Shown here: positions 46,938 through 56,146 of the stretch, one piece after another
Layout: each line of letters starts with the position of its first letter
Position numbering within the stretch: the first letter of the stretch is position 1
From: Plebeiibacterium sediminum
GTDB lineage: Bacteria; Bacteroidota; Bacteroidia; Bacteroidales; Marinilabiliaceae
Length of the DNA: 64,000 bases
Assembly (NCBI RefSeq): GCF_026013605.1
Contig: NZ_JAPDPJ010000004.1
Span: 98,683 to 162,682, forward strand
Reading direction: 5' to 3'
The notes under the pieces: model-generated
The model's input: the letters and a program-made list of their open reading frames with translations, nothing else
Databases searched by the model: none
Told to the model about the DNA's origin: nothing
Position numbers and translations under genes: made by a program

Positions 46938-48530
46938 ATGATAAAAAGTTATAAATATATATGGATATTGTTAGGCTTTGTTTCTTCATTAACATTTAGT
47001 GCCTGCGACGACGATATTGATCCTGTAGTAGAAGAACTGCCAATCACGAGAGTTTTTGCTCCTTCTGGTATTGAAGCAGATATAACAGATCAGACTACAG
47101 TGACAATCACTTGGAATTCAAATAAAAATATTGATTCATATCAATTAGAAATTAGTCAGGATAATTTGGAATTCACTAATATTATTGAGTCAGTTACCTT
47201 AGAAAAAGGTGTGACTTCTTATACTTATGATTTACCTGCAGGTGATACGCAATATTCTGCAAGAATCATGGGACTAAGTGAAACTTTAAATGATTCAAAA
47301 TGGGTAACTGTTTCATTTGAATCATTGCCAGAAAACTTATTCTATAATTATGATCTTGTGATGAACGGTTTGGGTGATATTACTTTAAGCTGGACACCAG
47401 GTAAACAAGTAACTTCTATGGTGTTTGTTGATAGCGAAGGTCAAACTGCATATGATTTAGCCATTACACCAGAAGAATTAGCTGCCGGAGTTAAGAATTT
47501 TCCTGGTTTAGCTAATGATTTGTATACAATTAACTTAATGAACGGAAGTGCAGTAAGAGGTACACAAAAATATGTGCTTGAAGGTGATATTCTTTTAGAG
47601 GCTGGAGGTGATTTAGCTGCTGCTATTTCTGCTGCAGCAAGTGGAAATGTAATTGTTTTACAAGGTGGTGAGTCTTATGGTTTTGTAGGAGATTTAACTA
47701 TAGATAAAAGTTTGAAAATAAAAGGTATCGATGGTGGTGAAATGCCTGTTATGTATACCACATCCGGAGATAGAATGTTTTTCATTGGTTCCACACCAAC
47801 AGTAACAGATTCACTGGTTTTTGAAAACCTTTATATGAGTGGTTATGTAAATTATACTGCTGGTTCTCAAATAAGAGGTGTATTTGATATGGAAAGTGAA
47901 GCATGTAATATTGGTGCTGTAAAATTCCTTGGTTGTAAAATATATGACATGGGACGTCAGATTATGAGATTACGTGGTGGTTCTGATCAAACTATTGGCG
48001 AATTTGTAATTGATGATTGTATTATTCACAATTTAGGTAGCAGTAGCAGTAGTTATGGTGTTTTATGTGCTACAGAAACAAATACAAATGTTACAAACAT
48101 AAAAGTAACCAATTCTACAATTGATAGTTTAAAGTGTCACTTCATACGTTATGATGATGCTACAGCTTGCGAAAACATTGTGGTTGAAAATTGTACTTTT
48201 AATAAAGTGCCTTATAGCTCTGGTAGATACTTAATGGATATCAGAAACGTTGCAGTTACAGATGGAGTCCAAATTACCAATTGTATTTTTGGAACTTCTA
48301 CTTACGGTGATACACCTTCTATTAGTGGTGTTTATTACAATGCTGATATTACAACGCTAACTGTGTCTGATAGTTATGCAACTACTGATTTTGTAAATAC
48401 AGGTTATTCAATTGTTGAATTATGTACTTCATTAGGAGTGGCATCTACAGATATTTTTACCGATCCTGATAATGGCGATTTTACATTAACAGATGGTTCT
48501 CTTGATGCAGGAGATCCTCGTTGGAGATAA
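46938..48530 (+). CDS. Putative surface glycan-binding protein with fibronectin-III and beta-helix parts (DUF4957/DUF5123-like)
   Basis: A 530-residue lipoprotein (lipobox FSACDDD). Residues about 40-125 form a fibronectin-III-like domain (TVTITWNSNKNIDSYQLEIS). Residues about 130-215 form a second beta domain. Residues about 220-530 look like a short beta-helix (VFENLYMSGYVNYTAGSQIRG, FVIDDCIIHNLGSSSSS, IVVENCTFNKVP) as in DUF4957/DUF5123 proteins. No lyase or hydrolase catalytic residues are obvious. Its place right after SusCD suggests the surface glycan-binding role often filled by such proteins. It ends at a strong hairpin. Confidence 0.78.
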   Translation: MIKSYKYIWILLGFVSSLTFSACDDDIDPVVEELPITRVFAPSGIEADITDQTTVTITWNSNKNIDSYQLEISQDNLEFTNIIESVTLEKGVTSYTYDLPAGDTQYSARIMGLSETLNDSKWVTVSFESLPENLFYNYDLVMNGLGDITLSWTPGKQVTSMVFVDSEGQTAYDLAITPEELAAGVKNFPGLANDLYTINLMNGSAVRGTQKYVLEGDILLEAGGDLAAAISAAASGNVIVLQGGESYGFVGDLTIDKSLKIKGIDGGEMPVMYTTSGDRMFFIGSTPTVTDSLVFENLYMSGYVNYTAGSQIRGVFDMESEACNIGAVKFLGCKIYDMGRQIMRLRGGSDQTIGEFVIDDCIIHNLGSSSSSYGVLCATETNTNVTNIKVTNSTIDSLKCHFIRYDDATACENIVVENCTFNKVPYSSGRYLMDIRNVAVTDGVQITNCIFGTSTYGDTPSISGVYYNADITTLTVSDSYATTDFVNTGYSIVELCTSLGVASTDIFTDPDNGDFTLTDGSLDAGDPRWR

Positions 48531-48965
48531 ACTTAAAATAGATTAATAATATGGATATAGTAATTTACTATATCCATATTTATTATACAATCTTAATTTA
48601 ATTACATTTTTTGTAGTTATTCGGTATAGTATTCTCATATTAAATAAAGGTTTTTTTCAGAATATAATTGTTATTCACAGCTATCTCAAAGCCACTTCAA
48701 AGCCATAACCTAAAAAATCATACCTATTGACTTTTAGTTGAATTTATATTGGTTACTAAAGTCAATAATGTAAATAAATTAAGAGGCTGAGAATAATATT
48801 ATAAGAGTGAATGATTTGATTTCAAATGCCTTTGGCGTATGAAATTCACTATATAATTAAGAGATCTGAGATTTAATCTCAATACTGATAGTAAAGCATA
48901 AAATGGAGTTAATAAAATAGGGAACTCTGTAATTTACACATGCAATAAAGTTTAAGCTTTAAAAT
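48531..48965. other. Intergenic region before PL9 gene
   Basis: 435 bp without a gene. Besides the long palindrome it contains small inverted repeats (ATTTGA-TT-TCAAAT near 48816 and TGAGATT-T-AATCTCA at 48867-48881). These could fold in a leader RNA. No exact TAnnTTTG element was found, so the start of the downstream transcript is not located. Confidence 0.4.
48548..48580 (+). terminator. 33-bp perfect palindrome, probable terminator after the SusCD unit
   Basis: Arms of 16 bp (48548-48563 and 48565-48580) flank a single central base, 17 bp after the stop codon. It would fold into a long AU-rich hairpin. There is no clean T-run after it (TATTATAC), so termination may be partial or need other factors. 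Confidence 0.6.
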
Positions 48966-50471
48966 ATGATTAGAAGTCTGTTTTTTTTATTGTTAGCATT
49001 TTGCTGTTTCATAAACGCAGAGGCTACTAATTATTATGTTTCTACAAGTGGAAGTAATTCCAATAATGGAACATCTACATCAACACCATTTTTAACGTTA
49101 AGTCAGGCAATTAGTGTTTGCTCATCAGGTGATGATATTTTTGTTATGGAGGGTGTTTATACTGTTACATCACGAATTAGAATACAAAATAGTGGTTCAG
49201 CAAGTAATCGTTGTTCAATTCAAAATTATTCTGGTGGAACTGTAATATTAGATTTTTCATCAATGGTAACAGCTGATGCAAATCAGGGAATTTTACTCAA
49301 CGGTAATTATTGGTTACTAAAAGGACTTACTGTAAAAGGAGCAGGCGATAATGGTCTTTTGATAGATGGCGGTTCATACAATGTAATTAAGCAATGTAAT
49401 TTTACGGAGAACAGAGATTCTGGGTTTCAGATGAAAAACGGGGCTGCCTATAACATGGTTATAAACTGTGATTCTTATTACAATTATGATCCTTCAGGTA
49501 ATGGAGAAGATGCAGATGGCTTTGCACCCAAGCATGCCATAGGTGCAGGTAATTATTTTTATGGTTGCAGAGCCTATGATAATTCTGATGACGGATGGGA
49601 CATGTACCAAACAATAAATCCGGTAGAGTTGGTTAATTGCTGGGCTTTTTCAAATGGTTATAATCATTGGGATGATGCTTCTTTTTCTGGTGATGGTAAT
49701 GCATTTAAGTTAGGTGGTGATTATACTGTATCCGCTAAGTTTGTTTATCGTTGTGCGGCTTTTTATAACCGAGGTAAAGGTTTTGATCAGAATCATAATA
49801 TGGGTGTGATTACTATGATCAATAATACGGCTTATAAAAATGAAGGTAAGGATTTTCAAATGTATGAAGCTACAACAGCAGGAGAAGGACATGTTGCTTA
49901 TAATAATATTTGTTATCCGAAGGATATTAATTTTGTTTCAGGTTCTGATTTAGAAAATAATAGCTGGGATTTAAGTGGAGTAAGTTTATCTGATGATGAC
50001 TTTTTATCTGTTGATAGTGCAGGAGTGAGAGGACCGAGAAAAGCAGATGGTAGTCTTCCTGAAATTAATTTTTTACGTTTATCATCATCCTCTGAAATGG
50101 TGGATGCCGGAGTTAAAAATGATAGTATTTCCTATAATGGAACAGCACCTGATCTTGGTGCTTTTGAATCAGGAGCTCATACAGCAGTAGAAGAAGTAAA
50201 TGCTTCAGCAAATAAACTCAAAGTCGATATACTTGGTAATCCTTTCTACGATAGGCTTAGAATTCAAATCGTAAATCTTCCAAATGAATCAATGGATTTA
50301 AAGGTTCAACTCATAAATGTTTCAGGTAAAGTTGTAATTAATAAAGATATCCCTAAAGGATTGGAATATCAGCTTATAACTCTTGAAACTTCCGCTTTAA
50401 CAAAGGGAGTGTATTTGTTAAATGTAAAGAATGGCAGATCATCTGTAACCTATAAAATATATCATTATTAA
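48966..50471 (+). CDS. PL9-like pectate lyase with type IX secretion C-terminal sorting domain
   Basis: A 501-residue protein with a signal peptide (to about AEA, residue 20). The beta-helix begins YYVSTSGSNSNNGTSTS and contains EDADGFAPKHAIGAGNYFYG, DNSDDGWDMYQT and GDGNAFKLGGD, which match the calcium-site/catalytic region of PL9 pectate lyases. The last about 85 residues (VDILGNPFYDRLRIQI, VQLINVSGKVV, KGVYLLNVKNG) are a T9SS type A sorting domain, so it should be secreted across the outer membrane and possibly anchored. It lies 10 bp before the second CE8. It is the only protein in the window with this tail. Confidence 0.85.
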   Translation: MIRSLFFLLLAFCCFINAEATNYYVSTSGSNSNNGTSTSTPFLTLSQAISVCSSGDDIFVMEGVYTVTSRIRIQNSGSASNRCSIQNYSGGTVILDFSSMVTADANQGILLNGNYWLLKGLTVKGAGDNGLLIDGGSYNVIKQCNFTENRDSGFQMKNGAAYNMVINCDSYYNYDPSGNGEDADGFAPKHAIGAGNYFYGCRAYDNSDDGWDMYQTINPVELVNCWAFSNGYNHWDDASFSGDGNAFKLGGDYTVSAKFVYRCAAFYNRGKGFDQNHNMGVITMINNTAYKNEGKDFQMYEATTAGEGHVAYNNICYPKDINFVSGSDLENNSWDLSGVSLSDDDFLSVDSAGVRGPRKADGSLPEINFLRLSSSSEMVDAGVKNDSISYNGTAPDLGAFESGAHTAVEEVNASANKLKVDILGNPFYDRLRIQIVNLPNESMDLKVQLINVSGKVVINKDIPKGLEYQLITLETSALTKGVYLLNVKNGRSSVTYKIYHY

Positions 50472-50481
50472 TTATTGTAGC

Positions 50482-51447
50482 ATGAAACTTTCCTTTTTAG
50501 TTTTTTTAATAGTACTTGGTTTTTCAACATCGATGTGTTTTGCAACAGAACCTGATTTTATAGTTTCTAAAGATGGTTCAGGTGATTTTATTACAGTTCA
50601 GGATGCTTTTAATGCAGTTCCTGATTTTAGAAAAGTAACCACGGTAATCTATGTGAAAAATGGAACATATAAAGAAAAGCTGGTATTACCAGCCTCAAAA
50701 AATAAAATAACACTGATTGGTGAAAGTGCGGAAAATACAATTATTACCAATGATGATTATGCTTCAAAGAAAAACAGTTTTGGAGAGGAAATGGGAACTA
50801 CCGGTTCTTCCGGTTTTTTTGTATTCGGAAATGAATTTACTGCTAAAAATATAACGTTTTCAAATACAGCGGGCCCTGTTGGACAAGCAGTGGCTGTGCG
50901 TATTGATGGAGATCAGATTGTGTTTGAAAATTGTCGTTTCCTGGGAAATCAGGATACACTTTATCCTCATAGTCCCCTTAGCAGGCAATATTACAGAAAC
51001 TGCTATATAGAAGGAACTGTTGATTTTATTTTTGGTAAATCGACTGCCTTATTTCAGAATTGCGAAATTTTTTGCAAAGATAAAGGCTATGTAACTGCAT
51101 CCGCAACATTAGAAGAAACTCCATTCGGTTTTGTATTTATGAATTGTAAAATTACTGGTGATGCTCCTGAGCAATCTTTTTATTTAGGCAGACCATGGCG
51201 TTCGTACGCAAAAACGGTATTTATTGAATGTGAGATGAGCAAGATTATAAAGGAGGAAGGATGGCATAACTGGAATAAAAAGGATGCTGAGGAAACTTCT
51301 TTCTATGCGGAGTATAATAATAAAGGTAAAGGTTATACGCCAGAAAAAAGAGTAGAATGGTCGCATCAGCTTTCAAAAGAGGAACGTGAAAAATATACCG
51401 TGGAAAACATTTTAGGTGGATGGATTCCAGAGGAATCAGGAAAATAA
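50482..51447 (+). CDS. CE8 pectin methylesterase (second copy), secreted
   Basis: A 321-residue pectinesterase with a signal peptide ending in CFA (about 21). Motifs are complete: FITVQDAFNAVPD, KNGTYKEKLVL, LGNQDTLYPH, GTVDFIFGKSTALF and FYLGRPWRSYAKTVF. It would demethylate homogalacturonan and so open it to the pectate lyases and GH28. It is paralogous to the copy at 37316 but with different loop sequences, which may give different substrate patterns. It is closely spaced between the PL9 and GH43 genes. Confidence 0.94.
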   Translation: MKLSFLVFLIVLGFSTSMCFATEPDFIVSKDGSGDFITVQDAFNAVPDFRKVTTVIYVKNGTYKEKLVLPASKNKITLIGESAENTIITNDDYASKKNSFGEEMGTTGSSGFFVFGNEFTAKNITFSNTAGPVGQAVAVRIDGDQIVFENCRFLGNQDTLYPHSPLSRQYYRNCYIEGTVDFIFGKSTALFQNCEIFCKDKGYVTASATLEETPFGFVFMNCKITGDAPEQSFYLGRPWRSYAKTVFIECEMSKIIKEEGWHNWNKKDAEETSFYAEYNNKGKGYTPEKRVEWSHQLSKEEREKYTVENILGGWIPEESGK

Positions 51448-51486
51448 ACATTACTAAAACATGGTCACTTACAATAATAATATAAG

Positions 51487-53103
51487 ATGCATCAAAAAAA
51501 TTTAATCACATTACTGTGTTTTGTCTGTTTTAGTTTTGGGATTAAAGCGCAATCAAAAGTATGGGTTTCGGATAATGGGGATGGAACCTATACCAACCCT
51601 ATCATTCATGCCGATTATTCAGATCCGGATGTGGTTAGGGTTGGAGATGATTTCTATATGACTTCTTCATCATTCAATTGTGTTCCAGGGTTACCTATAT
51701 TACATTCTAATGATTTAGTTAATTGGGAGTTAATTAATTATGCATTACCTAAGCAGCCACCGTTTGATGTGTTTGATAAACCTCAGCATGGTAACGGAGT
51801 TTGGGCACCTTGTATAAGATATCATCAGGGTGAGTATTACATCTACTATCCGGATCCTGATTTTGGTATCTACATGGTTAAAACTAAAGATCCAGCAGGT
51901 AAATGGTCTGATCCTGTATTGGTAAGAGGAGGAAAAGGATTTATCGATCCAACTCCGTTGTGGGATGAAGACGGTAAGGCTTATCTGGCTTATGCCTTTG
52001 CCGGGAGCAGAGCAACTGTTAAAAGTGTATTGATGGTTTGTGAAATGACTCCTGATGGAACTAAATTATTGGATAATGATGTATTGGTCTTTGATGGACA
52101 GAAAGAGCATTCAACTGTTGAGGGTCCAAAATTTTATAAGCGCAACGGATACTATTATTTGTTTGCTCCTGCAGGAGGTGTTTCTACAGGATGGCAACTC
52201 GTTTTGCGTTCAAAAAATGTATTTGGGCCATATGAAGTTAAAGTAACATTAGAGGAAGGAAACTCCGGAATAAACGGACCACATCAGGGTGCCTGGGTAG
52301 ATACGCCTTCTGGAGAGGACTGGTTTATTCATTTTCAGGATAAAGAGGCCTACGGACGAATTGTACATATGCAGCCAATGAGTTGGAAAAATGATTGGCC
52401 TGTAATGGGTATTGATACTGACGGAGATGGAATAGGAGAACCTGTAGCAACTTATAATAAACCTAATGTTGGAAAAACTTATCCAATAGCAACGCCGCTT
52501 GAAAATGATGAGTTTAATTCACCAGAATTGGGAATACAGTGGCAATGGCATGCCAATAATGATGTTGATGCAAAATATGGATTTCCTTCTGGTAATCTGG
52601 GTTTCTACAGATTAAATTGTAAAACACGTCCTGAAGATTATGTGAATTTGTGGACTGTTCCAAATTTGTTATTACAGAAATTTCCTGCAGAGGAGTTTGT
52701 CGCTACTACAAAATTAACTTTTGATCATCGTTTTGATGGAGAAGAAGTTGGATTTGTTGTTATGGGAGAAGACTATCAATATATATCACTAAAACAAATA
52801 GGAGAAGAACTTTTTGCCCGTGTGGTTGTGTGTAAAAACGCAAGAACGGGTGGCGAAGAAGTGGAACTTTATAAAGAAGAATGCATAAGTAACAGCATCT
52901 ATTTTAGAGTTGAAGTTCAAAAGGGAGCTATTTGTAGATTTAGTTATAGCTTAAATGGAAAAAAATATAAGCAAGTAGGTGCTGATTTTACAGCTGTTCC
53001 GGGGAGATGGATTGGTTCTAAAGTTGGATATTTTGCTTTGCGTGATGGTGTAATCAATAACTCAGGTACAGTTGATATTGATTGGTTTAGAATTACAAAA
53101 TAG
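51487..53103 (+). CDS. GH43 glycosidase with C-terminal beta-sandwich, secreted
   Basis: A 538-residue enzyme with a signal peptide ending near IKAQ (about 21), unlike the two cytoplasmic GH43 enzymes of the xylan locus. The propeller motifs are HADYSDPDVVRVGDDFYM, GFIDPTPLWDEDGKAYL and STVEGPKFYKRNGYYYLF. A C-terminal concanavalin-like sandwich (about 340-538) ends with VDIDWFRITK. In this pectin setting it probably trims arabinose, xylose or galactose from side chains; the exact activity is unknown. Confidence 0.88.
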   Translation: MHQKNLITLLCFVCFSFGIKAQSKVWVSDNGDGTYTNPIIHADYSDPDVVRVGDDFYMTSSSFNCVPGLPILHSNDLVNWELINYALPKQPPFDVFDKPQHGNGVWAPCIRYHQGEYYIYYPDPDFGIYMVKTKDPAGKWSDPVLVRGGKGFIDPTPLWDEDGKAYLAYAFAGSRATVKSVLMVCEMTPDGTKLLDNDVLVFDGQKEHSTVEGPKFYKRNGYYYLFAPAGGVSTGWQLVLRSKNVFGPYEVKVTLEEGNSGINGPHQGAWVDTPSGEDWFIHFQDKEAYGRIVHMQPMSWKNDWPVMGIDTDGDGIGEPVATYNKPNVGKTYPIATPLENDEFNSPELGIQWQWHANNDVDAKYGFPSGNLGFYRLNCKTRPEDYVNLWTVPNLLLQKFPAEEFVATTKLTFDHRFDGEEVGFVVMGEDYQYISLKQIGEELFARVVVCKNARTGGEEVELYKEECISNSIYFRVEVQKGAICRFSYSLNGKKYKQVGADFTAVPGRWIGSKVGYFALRDGVINNSGTVDIDWFRITK

Positions 53104-53148
53104 TTAAGGGTTTTTTAGATATAATAAGGGAATAAAATAATTAAGCAG

Positions 53149-54846
53149 ATGATAAAATTAACTAAGCTGACGTATTTAGCCATAGTAACTTTAATGGCTT
53201 GTACTACTCAACCAAAAGATGTTGTGCAGAATTCGGTTGACAAAATTTATGAAGGCGTTGAATTTGAGATGCCAAAGGTAAAGGAGCCGGTTTTTCAGGA
53301 TTATTCAGTTTCAATTGAAAAATACAATGCGGTTAATGATGGCAAAACATTAAATACTAAAGCTTTTGCTGATGCTATTGCTGATGTGGCCAATAATGGA
53401 GGAGGAAAGGTTGTTGTTCCAAGAGGTATTTGGTTAACAGGACCAATTGTTTTAAAAAGTAACATCAATCTTCATCTTGAAGACGGTGCACTGATTTTAT
53501 TTAGCGAAAACAAGGATTTGTACCCACTTGTAGAAACAAGTTTTGAAGGCTTAAATACGGTTAGATGTCAGGCCCCTTTATCTGGTGAAGGTTTAGAAAA
53601 TATTGCTATTACAGGTAATGGTGTAATTGATGGATCAGGTGATGCCTGGAGGTTTGTAAAACGATCTAAATTAACAGCTTCGCATTGGAAAGAATTAGTA
53701 GCTTCTGGCGGAGTAGTGGATGAAAAAGGTGATACCTGGTATCCTTCTGAAAGTTATATGAAGGCGGCCAGCATGAGCGATATGAACGTAGCACAGTTTG
53801 ATTCGATGGAAGATTACCAGAAAATCAGAGATTTCCTTCGTCCGGTGTTGGTAAGTCTTGTTAACTGTAAAAAGGTATTATTAGATGGGCCTGTTTTTCA
53901 GAATTCTCCGGCCTGGAATGTACATCCTTTAATGTGTGATGATTTAACTGTTCGAAATATTACTGTGCGTAATCCATGGTATTCTCAAAATGGAGATGGA
54001 ATTGATATTGAATCTTGTAAAAATGTATTGTTATATAATTCTTCATTTGATGTAGGAGATGATGCCATTTGTATTAAATCAGGTAAAGATAAGGATGGTC
54101 GCGACAGAGGTATTCCTGCTGAAAATACAATCGTAAAAAATTGTATCGTTTACCATGGTCATGGAGGTGTTACAGTTGGAAGTGAAATGTCAGGAGGCGT
54201 TAAAAATCTGCATGCTTCAGGTTGTACTTTTGTTGGTACGGATGTGGGTCTTCGTTTTAAAAGTACCAGAGGTAGAGGAGGAATCGTTGAGAATATCTTT
54301 ATTTCGGATATTGATATGATTGATATTCCAACGAATGCAATATCATTTAATATGTATTATGGAGGTTTATCTGTATCTGAAATGTTAGCTCAAAAAGACG
54401 ATAAGAAAACAGATGAGGTTCTTCCTGAAGTTACCGAAGAAACACCTCAGTTTAAAGATATCGTAATCAAAAATGTAACATGTAAGGGAGCCCTTCAGGC
54501 TATTTACTTACAAGGTTTACCTGAAATGAATCTTGAAAATGTGCTTCTGGAAAATTTAACCATGGTTGCTAAAAATGGTCTTTTATGCATGGATGCAACT
54601 GGTATTAAAATTAAAGATCTGCATTTGGATGTAGAAAATTATCCTGCACTTAATTTTGTTAATGTTAAAGATTTAAAAGTTGAAAAATTAGACCTGGCTA
54701 ATCCTGATTTTCCTATGATTTCAGTTGCAGGTAGTAAAACAAAACAAGTTTCTATTGAATTACCAAAAGGAGTTTCTGAAGATAAGGCGATGACTATTGG
54801 CAAAGCTGTAGATAAAAATGAAGTAGTAGTGGCTACTACTAAATAA
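53149..54846 (+). CDS. GH28 polygalacturonase-family hydrolase, lipoprotein
   Basis: A 565-residue enzyme with lipobox LMACTT (Cys about 19). The GH28 beta-helix shows VPRGIWLTGPIVLKSNINLH, GNGVIDGSGDAWR, SQNGDGIDIESCKNV, FDVGDDAICIKSGKDKDGRD, YHGHGGVTVGSEMSGG and RFKSTRGRGGIV. These carry the three catalytic Asp residues and the His and Arg-Lys of the family. It hydrolyses galacturonan or rhamnogalacturonan linkages, probably in exo mode. It is longer than plain polygalacturonases by an insertion around residues 165-225 and a C-terminal extension. Confidence 0.93.
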   Translation: MIKLTKLTYLAIVTLMACTTQPKDVVQNSVDKIYEGVEFEMPKVKEPVFQDYSVSIEKYNAVNDGKTLNTKAFADAIADVANNGGGKVVVPRGIWLTGPIVLKSNINLHLEDGALILFSENKDLYPLVETSFEGLNTVRCQAPLSGEGLENIAITGNGVIDGSGDAWRFVKRSKLTASHWKELVASGGVVDEKGDTWYPSESYMKAASMSDMNVAQFDSMEDYQKIRDFLRPVLVSLVNCKKVLLDGPVFQNSPAWNVHPLMCDDLTVRNITVRNPWYSQNGDGIDIESCKNVLLYNSSFDVGDDAICIKSGKDKDGRDRGIPAENTIVKNCIVYHGHGGVTVGSEMSGGVKNLHASGCTFVGTDVGLRFKSTRGRGGIVENIFISDIDMIDIPTNAISFNMYYGGLSVSEMLAQKDDKKTDEVLPEVTEETPQFKDIVIKNVTCKGALQAIYLQGLPEMNLENVLLENLTMVAKNGLLCMDATGIKIKDLHLDVENYPALNFVNVKDLKVEKLDLANPDFPMISVAGSKTKQVSIELPKGVSEDKAMTIGKAVDKNEVVVATTK

Positions 54847-54884
54847 TTGATTTTTGAATTGGTGTTTGAAAATAAATTTAACAG

Positions 54885-55631
54885 ATGAATAAATTAATAG
54901 TGTTTATGCTTTTTGTAATGGGTTTTGTTGCGTGTACAACAAAACCCGAACCTATTGATATTTTTATGATAGGTGATTCTACAATGGCAAATAAAATACC
55001 TGAGGTATATCCGGAAACAGGTTGGGGACAAGTGCTTCCTTTGTATTTTGATACCTTAACCACCATACATAACCATGCTGTTAATGGAAGGAGTTCAAAA
55101 AGCTTTATTGGTGAAGGCAGATGGCAAGTGGTACTTGATAGTTTAAAGGCAGGTGATTATCTCTTGATCCAGTTTGGTCATAATGATCAAAAAATCAAAT
55201 CTCCGGATAGATATACTGAGCCTTATGGGGAATATACTGATAATTTAAAAAAGTATATCAATGAGAGTAGAGCTAAAGGTGCAAAACCAATATTGTTAAC
55301 ATCTATTGTTCGCCGAAAATTTAACGAAGACGGTACTTTGGTTGATACACATACAGATTATCCGCCTGCTATGAGAAAGGTGGCTGAAGAAATGAATGTG
55401 CCATTAATTGATTTGCAAGCGATGACTGCTAATTTAGTGGAGTCACTTGGAGATGAGGCTTCAAAGCAGCTTTATTTATGGGATCCTAATACCAGTGAAA
55501 GATTTCCTGAAGGAAGAAAGGATGACACGCATCTTTGCGTTGAAGGAGCCAAAAAAGTTGCAGGTTTAGCTGTAAAAGGCCTGTCTGAAAAAGATGAGGT
55601 ATTATCAGCACATATAATTAAGAATCATTAG
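54885..55631 (+). CDS. CE12 rhamnogalacturonan acetylesterase (SGNH hydrolase)
   Basis: A 248-residue GDSL/SGNH esterase with a lipoprotein-type signal (MGFVACTT). The blocks are IFMIGDSTMANK (nucleophile Ser), NHAVNGRSSKSFIGEGRW (Gly), LLIQFGHNDQK (Asn) and DDTHLCVEGAKKV (Asp and His). It removes acetyl groups from rhamnogalacturonan, which allows further cleavage. It is the last gene of the pectin locus and is followed by a terminator. Confidence 0.93.
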   Translation: MNKLIVFMLFVMGFVACTTKPEPIDIFMIGDSTMANKIPEVYPETGWGQVLPLYFDTLTTIHNHAVNGRSSKSFIGEGRWQVVLDSLKAGDYLLIQFGHNDQKIKSPDRYTEPYGEYTDNLKKYINESRAKGAKPILLTSIVRRKFNEDGTLVDTHTDYPPAMRKVAEEMNVPLIDLQAMTANLVESLGDEASKQLYLWDPNTSERFPEGRKDDTHLCVEGAKKVAGLAVKGLSEKDEVLSAHIIKNH

Positions 55632-55653
55632 AGACTAGAGGATTTGTGCTTTT

Positions 55654-55677
55654 CCTGTTCTGTTAATATAGAACAGG
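55654..55677 (+). terminator. Terminator after CE12 gene
   Basis: An 8-bp stem (CCTGTTCT, 55654-55661, complement 55670-55677) with an 8-nt loop followed by TGTTTT closes the pectin locus. Confidence 0.75.
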
Positions 55678-55811
55678 TGTTTTAGATATAGTTTTTGGGT
55701 TTATAATGGAATTACAATATTTAAATTGTTTTCAGAAAAAGTTTAATGAAGTGTTTGTATGAGTTGTTTATAAATAATAATTCTCAGAATTTACAAACTA
55801 GTTTTCCATTT

Positions 55812-55848
55812 AAAGAGGTTGTCTTTGCAGGCAACCTCTTTTGTTTTT
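55812..55848 (+). terminator. Second, orphan terminator-like hairpin
   Basis: A 10-bp stem (AAAGAGGTTG, 55812-55821, complement 55832-55841) with a 10-nt loop followed by TGTTTTT. It lies 180 bp beyond the last gene and 134 bp after the first terminator, so it either backs up that terminator or ends a short non-coding transcript. Confidence 0.65.
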
Positions 55849-56107
55849 ATAGCAAGCCTAAATAGGAACAGGTATGATATAAATATGATAGTAATAATCT
55901 GAATTTATACCCTTTTGTAGTTAGCTTATCTAAGTTTAAAATGTTGAATTTTAGCATTAAATCCTATTTGGGGTTTGTGTATGTTAATAAAACATCTAAA
56001 TAAAGAAAAATCAATCAAATGTTAATTTTTAAAATGCATTAAATCAATAATTTAAATGTTGTGTTATTTAGAATTGTTACAAAATCCAAAAAAAAGTTTA
56101 TAAATTT

Positions 56108-56130
56108 ATAATAGTATTTGATACTATTAT
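56108..56130. promoter_or_regulatory. AraR operator candidate upstream of araR
   Basis: A perfect palindrome with 10-bp arms (ATAATAGTAT and complement) around TTG, containing ATAGTA-N5-TACTAT at 56111-56127. It abuts the -7 element TATATTTG at 56131, so a bound repressor would block RNA polymerase. The same 6-N5-6 core recurs at 56858-56874. Confidence 0.75.
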
Positions 56131-56138
56131 TATATTTG
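56131..56138 (+). promoter_or_regulatory. araR promoter -7 element
   Basis: TATATTTG is an exact TAnnTTTG match and is followed by CA, a common continuation. It starts directly after the palindrome and ends 8 bp before the ATG at 56147, which predicts a leaderless or nearly leaderless mRNA. Confidence 0.65.
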
Positions 56139-56146
56139 CAACGTAT

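Larger units (their letters stand above)
55632..56146. other. Intergenic region between pectin and arabinose loci
   Basis: 515 bp with no gene. It contains the CE12 terminator, a second terminator-like hairpin at 55812-55848, an AT-rich stretch, and at the right end the araR operator and -7 element. Nothing else was recognised. Confidence 0.6.

Noticed and set aside
48557..48571. Possible third AraR site (ATAGTA and TACTAT half-sites)
   Set aside because: The spacer is 3 bp rather than 5, it lies after a stop codon, and it is part of a much longer hairpin.
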